From Nemophila menziesii (taxonomy: Eukaryota; Streptophyta; Magnoliopsida; Boraginales; Hydrophyllaceae): a DNA stretch of 64,000 bases. Under the pieces are notes generated by a model. The model searched no databases. It was not told where the DNA came from and saw only the letters and a list, made by a program, of their open reading frames with translations. A program made the translations under genes and the position numbers. Shown piece after piece: positions 57,140-64,000 of this stretch (position 1 is its first letter; every line of letters starts with the position of its first letter). The stretch lies in contig JARWIR010000005.1 of assembly GCA_029959085.1 (NCBI GenBank), positions 4,962,501-5,026,500 of the forward strand, read 5' to 3'.

Positions 57140-58740
57140 GCTATTTTAATTTCGCAAAGGTAGATTTGCAAAATTAATGTATACCACTGGTAATAGTTGC
57201 GTAATTCGCATAACAAAGGACTAATAGTTTAATTAACCCTTCTTTATATCACAAACCTCCAAAATTATTATTTGTTGCTTATAGTTTTGTGGTCAAATTA
57301 GCTGCGCAATGATAAATTGTCATTATCATGTTCAGGGGCCGTATCATGTTCAGAAGGAGAAAACATTCCCTTTTTCAGCTCATCGTGATAGTATCGGGAT
57401 TTTGGGTAGAGTTTGTTCCTGATTTGACGTTAACACCTTGCTGGTCCTGTAATAAGTCAAAGTTGGACCCTTAATCATTGTAGAAAAAACAGATTCAAAC
57501 TAAACCTCATATCAAGAATGTGTAATTGAGTTCATACTAAGTTTTTAAAGTTTTTTGAGTTAGATAAATATTTTCCATCAATTTTAAGTCCAAATTATTG
57601 GATTACTAGAGCAACTTTGACAAAAAAAAAAAGAATTACTAGAGCAATTGAAAAGTTTTGCATCTATGTTGACGATTGGACAATATTTCTTTATTTACCA
57701 GCTCTATCAGACAACTGGACAATTTTTTTCTTTATTTACCAGCCATATGCAAAATTTATATATCTAATAGTCTGTCCACCAAAAATCTCTTCTCCTTGAT
57801 ATGCTTCTATAAACTTTAGATTTTCTGGAGTTGGTTCAAAGTTCTCCTCTTGCTTCGTCCCTTGCTATAAAATATTAATCTATTCAACATATTTTATTAT
57901 TGGTTTTCTATTACATTGAACCATCAAAGATATTTTTTCTATTGGAAAATTTTATGGATTCTTCTCAGATTACAATATTTAGGGTTATCCATTTCTCATG
58001 TAAAAGTAAAGTTTTTCCTTGATCATAATTAGAAATAAGTTTTTATCATCTATCCCCTTGAGAAATTATGTATACATAAATTTGATTTTTTTATGTTTAA
58101 AATATTATCACTCACATTCATTTGCTACCAACTATTATAATTGGTTAGAGTGAAATCCATTAGAAGTGATTTATAATTACAATGATTTTATTTATTAGTT
58201 TTTTTGGTTCAAATTTGCTGCCTAAACCCTCTAAAATTACTTCATTTGATCCCTATCCTGCTGAAATTAGCCAAAATAGTATTTGTCTGTTGTTGTGTTC
58301 GGATTGGTCTCTATACATGTGAAAATCATTGTACATATACTTTGTGGGTTTAAGGGTGGATTCATCGATTAGACTTATGAAAAAAATATGAATGATTCTT
58401 TTAAAATTAGTTCTAATTATATTACCTTTATATAAAATAATATATCTCAAATTATTTATTATATAAATTTAAATTAGTTCTAATCATTGTACAAACCCTA
58501 TTTTTTCACTTATTGTGATATCTTTTCAAACGTTTGGAATTTGCACATTCCTTCTAATTATAGAGTATATTCGGTAATATTTTCAAACGTTTGAAATTTT
58601 CTAAAACTATCAATTTTATTGATGTTCATTATTATAGTAATGCATATTTTTTAGTCATCAGTTCAAATGTAAGTTTCATTGTATATCGAACATGATGTAT
58701 GGACGATTAGCAAATAAGTAGCGAGATTTTATTTGTAGTA

Positions 58741-58767
58741 GTGCCTTAAGGCACGGACAATACCTAG
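58741..58767 (+). terminator. Helitron 2 3' hairpin and CTAG
   Basis: Stem GTGCC/GGCAC, loop TTAA (the whole 14-mer is a perfect palindrome), then GGACAATAC and CTAG. Same stem as Helitron 1 with a changed loop and linker, so the two belong to one family. Confidence 0.85.
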
Positions 58768-59049
58768 TTTATTAAAAAAATATATGTATATGATGTTAAG
58801 ATTAAAAGAATAATAGGATGATGGATGAATAATTTAAAAGGTCCACATCTCATTGTTTTTTCCACTAAGAGTCTATTAAAGAACTTGGGTTTAATGGACT
58901 CATATACTCTTGTTAGTAACACACGCGCACGTATAAGTTACCATTTAACTGGAAAAACAAACGTCTCTCCACAATTAATACCATTAAAGCAAAAACATTA
59001 ATTGTGCGTATAGGATTTTCATTCTCTTTCATATTGAAAGTCCGAAGCA
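58768..59049. other. Spacer after Helitron 2
   Basis: AT-rich, no gene or element recognised. Confidence 0.5.
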
Positions 59050-60430
59050 GATGAAAAGATGTTCAACATTGCAGCCCATTACTATCTCTCCGCCGATGAC
59101 AAAAATTAAGAAGCAAGTAAGAAAGTAGGAAAGAATGGCGATGGTGGGTACGAAAACTGCAACAAATAGCCCAGATGTTCGAGTCCCCGTAGCCGACTAA
59201 TTCTTTCTGGCGACGCTCCTACAACGGAACTAAAAGGTACGTATCGAAACCCTAGACTATTAGAGATTGATTGATCGTTAATGGGCTGTCGTTCTAAGAT
59301 TGGGTACGGATGTTGTCAATTTACAGAGATAAATGCTCCGCCGAAATCGAAGAGAAAGGTTCGAAAAAGTGTTAACTTCGTCCAAGAAAGTCGCAAAAAA
59401 TCTATTGTCTTGAATTTGGTCGAATTTTTTTAGTACCAGTGGACGAAATTCTTCCTTCAAAAGTTAAAGGTATGAATTAATTAGCCGGTGTATCCAAATT
59501 TATTTGATGGGCTATGGGATTTGTTCAGTTTTAATTACTGATTTGATGTGTGTGTTTCTGCAGACACGAGTTTTCCTCCGACCGTGGAGATGGCGGTGAA
59601 GGTACCTGTTAGCAGTGTTCGTACTAGTTTGGACATTGTACTTGTTAGCAGAAAAAAAAGCAAGGACAACACTACCAGGCTGTTGCGAGGTTTTTTGTGG
59701 TACCATCTGAATTCAACTATTAATGTTTGTTTTTGTTGTATTAACCATCTTTTTGTCTACATGGCTGGTTCCTCGAGCACGTGGACAATTCACCAACACT
59801 GTATTTGGGCGTATATCCACGCATGCTCAAATGGAATTTGCGTTTACAATCTAAAAGTGTTGCCAAAGTTATTCAAGAAGATACAATTTGCAAATGTAAT
59901 ATATATAGTGCTCAATATGTGTATATTGCAAAAACTTTCCCCAATCTAATGATATGTTTTTTGTTTCTCTAGGTGAACCCGTTTGATTTGACGCTTAACG
60001 AGATAGAGTTGCAGTATGTCCAATCATAGTTGACACCCGATATGCTTGCTAGTGGGCCAAACGGTATTGACGATGTAACTGGGGTAGGTGGCGCGCCTGA
60101 CATGACTTCACCAGTTGTGTCTGAAACGCATGTAAGAACTACAAATATGAGAGGCCATATAACCCGGCCAGCAGCTAGCCGTGTTGTTGGTGGTTAGGAA
60201 CCTGCTGTGCCACACGTTGAACGAGATTTACCAGTTAAACAAAAAAGGTTTGTGAAATAGAGTTTTACTTATGCAAATGCTAAGACTTCAATCAGTTTCT
60301 AAGTCTCCTTTGCATTTCAATACGGTTCTCTAAGTTGGGGTCCGCGGAAAAGTCAACATATCCGAGCATTCACAAGGCCAGTAGATGTGCATCCAATTCA
60401 AGACGTAGCGGTGGTGGAGTTGGATTGAGT
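59050..60430 (+). pseudogene. Degenerate multi-exon gene-like region
   Basis: Exon-like blocks with splice-type borders: MKRCSTLQPITISPPMTKIK (59052), EINAPPKSKRKVRKSVNFVQ (after TTTACAG, ending AAAG/GTATGA), DTSFPPTVEMAVK (after CTGCAG) and LGVYPRMLKWNLRLQSKSVA (59800). Then QLTPDMLAS, GPNGIDDVTG and a Ser/Arg tail. Stops interrupt several blocks. The PRMLKW segment recalls plant transposon-borne DUF1985/Ulp1-type genes, but that is a weak impression. No identification is claimed. Confidence 0.3.
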
Positions 60431-60540
60431 TAATGGATTTAGTTTTGGTTGTTATAGTTGCTGACTCGATGTTTTGTTCATGATATAATCTATTTTGTTA
60501 GTTAAACTGTAATTAGTGATGGTTTTGTAATGATTTTTAC

Positions 60541-60715
60541 TGTGGGTTTTGTAATGACTTTAGCTTTTAATGATATTTGGAATAGTTTTTTGTGATACTT
60601 TATTAATCTATGGATCGAATTGATGTTGGATTATGTGTAGGTTTTGTAATGACATTTGGAATAGTTTTTGTGATAATTCATTAATGTATGGATTGAATTG
60701 ATGTTGGATGTATTC
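60541..60715 (+). repeat. Short tandem repeat, two units of about 98 bp
   Basis: GGTTTTGTAATGAC.TT, GATATTTGGAATAGTTTTTT and TGTGATA.TT.ATTAAT.TATGGAT(C/T)GAATTGATGTTGGAT recur, with a third partial unit at the left. Confidence 0.7.
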
Positions 60716-61370
60716 TGTGTGCATAGTTTATGGGTGGTTACTGTATAGTGAGGTGTTCTCATGTAAGTGACGAGAGGTGTCTATATGTTAACTATACTGG
60801 GCTCGTAGTGTGATTTTGGTGGGCTACTGTAACTGGGCTATCGACGACATTAAGTCGGGCCATCAATGATATTAATCTATGAACAACTTGAAAACTATGT
60901 CAGCAATTCAACTATCCTTGTTTTGGTGGGCTACCACATAATTGTAACTGGGTTGTGTTTTGAAAACATAAATATTCACTAAGAGTCGATTTCCAGGCTT
61001 ATTTTTAGCTGAAAATAACTGGGTTGTAACGTGAAGGGAGTATATATTGATTATTGGGGGGGGGGGGAGATGTGGAAGTCTAAAACGTTATCAAAGATTA
61101 CCAAATTTTGTGAGGAAGGCGTACAACTTCTACATTCATTGGTACATGCAAAAACCATATGTTCATTTCGACCATATTTTTAGGGAACGAAATGTCAAGC
61201 TGTTAAGTTCTGGGATGGTACAGGTAATCACGAACAAAAATGGGTTGTATATGCATAAAAATAAAACTATGGTGTGAATGAGCTAAATCTGAATATATGC
61301 GTTAATAAAGAACACAAAGTAAAATTTGAACAAGAAAAAAAAAGTTTGGTCAAATGAGAGTCAACACTAA
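60716..61370. other. Stretch without clear gene
   Basis: Contains a G13 homopolymer (about 61054-61066) and a 76-codon open frame (61047-61277) of no known family. Nothing else. Confidence 0.45.
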
Positions 61371-61625
61371 AAATAATACTCTCTAGCCATTCATCTCAAC
61401 TAAATTTTATTCCACATAATCTTTTTCTTTTTTCACCACTTTTAGCCATTATCACACACTTTTTGCTTTTTTCTTTTTCTGATTTGGTGTTTATCCCAAA
61501 ATCTGGGATCTAACACCAAGTCAACTTCAAAAAAATTCATGCATCCTCATCTCTTTTCAACCGACCACCACTTCCCAAATATCCCCACCCTTCACCCTTT
61601 TCCCTCACCGTGTTCTACTCTCAAA

Positions 61626-62830
61626 ATGACCAAAAGGATGCATTCGAATAAGGTAAACCAAGTTGGAAGCTCGAATCCGAGACCCAAAACTAGGTATAGT
61701 AACATTACAAGACAAATTTTCTCGCCGACAAACGCAGACCTGGAAGTGAGCGAGGTTGTTAGTAAGGATAATCGTGAAGTATCATCGCCGGAGAAGATTG
61801 GAGAGTTATCCACCCCGGTTAACACTCCAATTTCAGCTGTAGCTAAAGAAGATTCACCAAGTCCTGCTCTAAATGAAGAGGCTAATAAACCAGCATATGG
61901 TCTACCTTGTTAAAAAAAAGGTGTTAAGAAGACTTTCAAGTTAGATTTTCATTCACCTAACAATCAAAATGGTCAGAAAGTAATTAAGACACCCAAAGAT
62001 GTGTTTGAAGAAGTAGATGAGCTGTGGGTTAACTGTTTGGTAGGTCAATTTCTCGATAGTCCGCCTGTTTTTTTGCTATTACAAATTTTGTTAAATTTCA
62101 ATGGAAGAGTTTGGGACAAGTTGAAGTTAAATCTAGTGCGAAAGGTGTTTATGTATTCAAATTCGAGAATCAACAATTTTATAACAAAGCTCTAGAGCAA
62201 CTATGGCACGTCAATGGTAAACCTCTCTTGCTTAGACCATGGACTGCTGACACTTAGTTTGAAAAAGTGGATGTCATGAAAATTCTGATTTGGGTATAAC
62301 TTATAAATGTTCCTATGAATCTATGGACCCAGAGAGGATTGAGTTATGTTGCTAGTGGTGTAGGTGTCCCATTACAGATGGATTCTATTACAGAGTCTAA
62401 ATCTAGATTAGGATATGCTAGAGTGTGTATTGAAGTGGATACTAAGGATGAATTGCCTGAGAATGTGTATGTAGATGTTGGTAAGGAAGATTTACACATT
62501 GTTATAGTGGAATGTGACTGGAAGCCCATAATCTGTCTCAAATGTAATAAGTTCGGGCATATGGATACTAAATGTAAGAATATGCAGAAGGTCTGGGTTC
62601 AAAAAGAGAAGATAACTGACAATTCAGTTTCAGATAAAGGTAAAGGCAAAGAGGAAGAGTGGAAAGTGGTCAGTAACAAATCTCAGAAGACTGAAGAGGC
62701 TGGGTCTATCTCTATTCAAAATTCAAACAAATTTGAGAAATTACAAGAACAAAGAGATATCAATAAGGATGTTCTTGCTTTTATTAATCATGAAGGTGGT
62801 AAGGATATCACAAGACCTCCAAACTTATGA
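61626..62830 (+). pseudogene. LINE ORF1: DUF4283 / CCHC
   Basis: ATG 61626 (MTKRMHSNKVNQVGSSNPRP). The DUF4283 part reads VFEEVDELWVNCLVGQF.., then after a T-run frameshift (about 62070) KGVYVFKFENQQFYNKALEQ and GKPLLLRPW. The third open piece (62315-62830) has MNLWTQRGLSYVASGVGVPL and the intact zinc knuckle CLKCNKFGHMDTKC. Stops at 61911, 62257 and about 62296. It ends in TGA overlapping the ORF2 ATG. Confidence 0.75.
62827..62830 (+). other. ATGA stop/start overlap, ORF1/ORF2
   Basis: CCAAACTTATGAATATAGCT: ORF1 ends P-N-L-TGA and ORF2 starts ATG-AAT-ATA-GCT-TCA-TGG-AAT (M-N-I-A-S-W-N). Third example in the window. Confidence 0.8.
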
Positions 62831-63050
62831 ATATAGCTTCATGGAATGTTAGGCGGTTGAATAATATCCTTAGGCAGATGTCAAGGATTTTCTTATTAGC
62901 AATAAGGCCAGACTGATTGGTTCGCTTGAAACTAAGGTCAGACAAGATAAATTTGAGTCTATAATAAAGAATCACTTCTTTAGTTATGAAGTGGTTCACA
63001 ACTATAATAAAGATGCTTCTGGAAAAATTTGGATCTTATGGGACCAAAAT

Positions 63051-64000
63051 TGTGTTAGATAGGGTAAAGACCATCCCTATAAGGGCCCTGAAACAACACA
63101 CGATGTGAAAAGGAATCACAAATAGACACAGAAGTAGCTGAGAATGTAATGTAACAATTATTATCTCTAGTGAACTTAGACATTGATAGAAGATTAGAAG
63201 AAATAGAAGGAACACAAAGGATGTTATGTAAAACAAAGGAAGAAGAGGAGGAAAGAAGCTTACTATTTCTAATGTGAGCGATGTCCAAGGATTGCCCAAA
63301 CCAACAGTTATAACACTAGAACCACCATATGGTGTAGGTTGTTGAATCAAATTCAAGTGTGCGTAACGTGACTTTTAGACCCTGAGTCTAAGTACCAAAG
63401 TTTTGGATCATAAACTGATGGATTATGATTAGTTTGAGGTGTGAGAGCCACACGATATTGAGCTTGAGGTGAGGGAAAATTCACATAATCAGTTTTATAC
63501 CAACAATCAACTGTAGAATGTCCATAACAGATACATATTTGACACGTAGAAACATTAGAAGAGGAAGAATGCATACCAAAACCACTAGATGAAGAGGAAT
63601 TTGGTGGTGCACCCAATACAGACGGTGAAGATGAACCACGTCCACGTCCTCTTCCACGACCTATTTTAGATATCCACGTCCTCGATTCAAATAAGTAGAT
63701 GAAACAGAGAAATTTCGAGAAGGTGAATACAGAGCTGTATGGGAATTTCTCAAGCTTTCACTAGATTCACTCATCTTCATATGCAATTCCTCCGAAACAA
63801 GTAAACTACCAAGAGAATGAAAGCTAAGAGTGGAGGTTTGAGCATTCGAAAGTCTGATACTCAATTTAAACTGATTATACTCCTGTTGTAAGCGTTTAAG
63901 AGTATACATAATAACATCCTCAAGTGGTAGAGTTGAGGATGCCGTCTCAAACCCATCACAGATGTTTTGTACCTCAGCTAAGTATGCAGTCATACACCTA
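63051..64000 (-). pseudogene. Ty1/copia gag-pol fragment
   Basis: Minus strand from the right edge: gag helices (YLAEVQNICDGFETASSTLP, LEDVIMYTLKRLQQEYNQFK), an RGRG linker, the zinc knuckle CQICICYGHSTVDC (C-x2-C-x4-H-x4-C) and the protease start LWYLDSGSKSHVTHT. Then in another frame come FVLHNILCVPSISSNLLSMS and the gag-pre-integrase motif FQGPYRDGLYPI, after which it breaks off against the LINE at about 63050. Stops and frameshifts near 63356 and 63650. The protease DSGA is DSGS. Confidence 0.8.

Larger units (their letters stand above)
55264..58767 (+). mobile_element. Helitron 2 (3504 bp), non-autonomous
   Basis: Starts TCTATATTACATAACACAAC directly after the CTAG of Helitron 1, and ends with hairpin GTGCCTTAAGGCAC (58741-58754), GGACAATAC and CTAG (58764-58767), followed by T. 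No helicase or Rep. It carries a three-unit tandem repeat (55770-56150) and exon-like blocks with splice-like borders (56364-56700), suggestive of a captured gene piece. Confidence 0.7.
61530..63050 (+). mobile_element. LINE 5' part (ORF1 and start of ORF2), truncated
   Basis: Plus-strand L1-type LINE: ORF1 from about 61626, ORF2 start at 62827 with the first endonuclease residues (MNIASWNVRRLNN..), cut off at about 63050 where a copia element begins on the other strand. LINEs normally lose the 5' end, so loss of the 3' part points to a later deletion or rearrangement. Confidence 0.75.

Noticed and set aside
61047..61277. 76-codon frame beside the G13 run
   Set aside because: The start lies in the homopolymer, there is no domain, and no splice context.

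Overview
This window looks like repeat-rich, AT-rich intergenic DNA of a eudicot plant. Evidence: L1-type plant LINEs (DUF4283/CCHC ORF1; EN-RT-zf-RVT-RNase H ORF2), Helitrons with CTAG ends, Mutator-like, hAT, CACTA and Stowaway-like DNA transposons, Ty1/copia and Ty3/gypsy remnants, and host genes with GT-AG introns. Only three host loci stand out: a proline-rich GASA/snakin gene (20426-23062, minus), a decayed paralogue of it (46189-48208, minus), and an intact small four-exon gene for a predicted plastid HMA-fold protein (48738-49625, minus). I cannot name the species.

Layout. 1-5.76 kb: nearly complete LINE (minus) running off the left edge. 5.87-7.81 kb: Stowaway-like MITE split by MULE copy A. 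7.86-8.5 kb: LINE RNase H scrap. 8.58-14.66 kb: full-length but ruined LINE (plus) with its own target-site duplication (TSD), carrying an LTR scrap and MULE copy E. 14.7-18.8 kb: LTR-type remnants, including a gypsy primer-binding site and gag start. 20.4-23.1 kb: GASA gene. 26.28-33.73 kb: LINE (minus) with TSD, split by MULE copy B. 33.8-35.75 kb: 5'-truncated LINE. 36.0-37.9 kb: MITE split by MULE copy D. 38.0-38.6 kb: two opposed LINE scraps. 40.4-42.0 kb: CACTA remnant. 42.8-45.3 kb: Mutator transposase pseudogene split by a hAT element. 45.5-45.9 kb: copia 3' end. 46.2-48.2 kb: GASA paralogue pseudogene. 48.7-49.6 kb: HMA-like gene. 49.87-51.40 kb: MULE copy C, in the promoter region of that gene. 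51.59-58.77 kb: two Helitrons head to tail. 59-60.4 kb: degenerate gene-like exons. 61.4-63.05 kb: LINE (plus), truncated. 63.05-64 kb: copia gag/protease (minus).

The main new signal is a family of five non-autonomous Mutator-like elements (A-E, 1.05-1.68 kb). Their ends read GGG.. and GAG.. around an AGGG(T/C)C core. Four copies have perfect 9-bp TSDs. Each carries its own internal array of a short self-complementary motif plus a GC-rich segment, tandemly duplicated in three copies. Four of the five sit inside other mobile elements. Other points of note: three LINEs share an ATGA stop/start overlap between ORF1 and ORF2; one LINE ends in a UNCG-type hairpin just before its poly(A); two Helitrons abut exactly; and the GASA gene has a one-base frameshift in its proline repeat.

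All calls rest on reading the sequence. No database search was possible.
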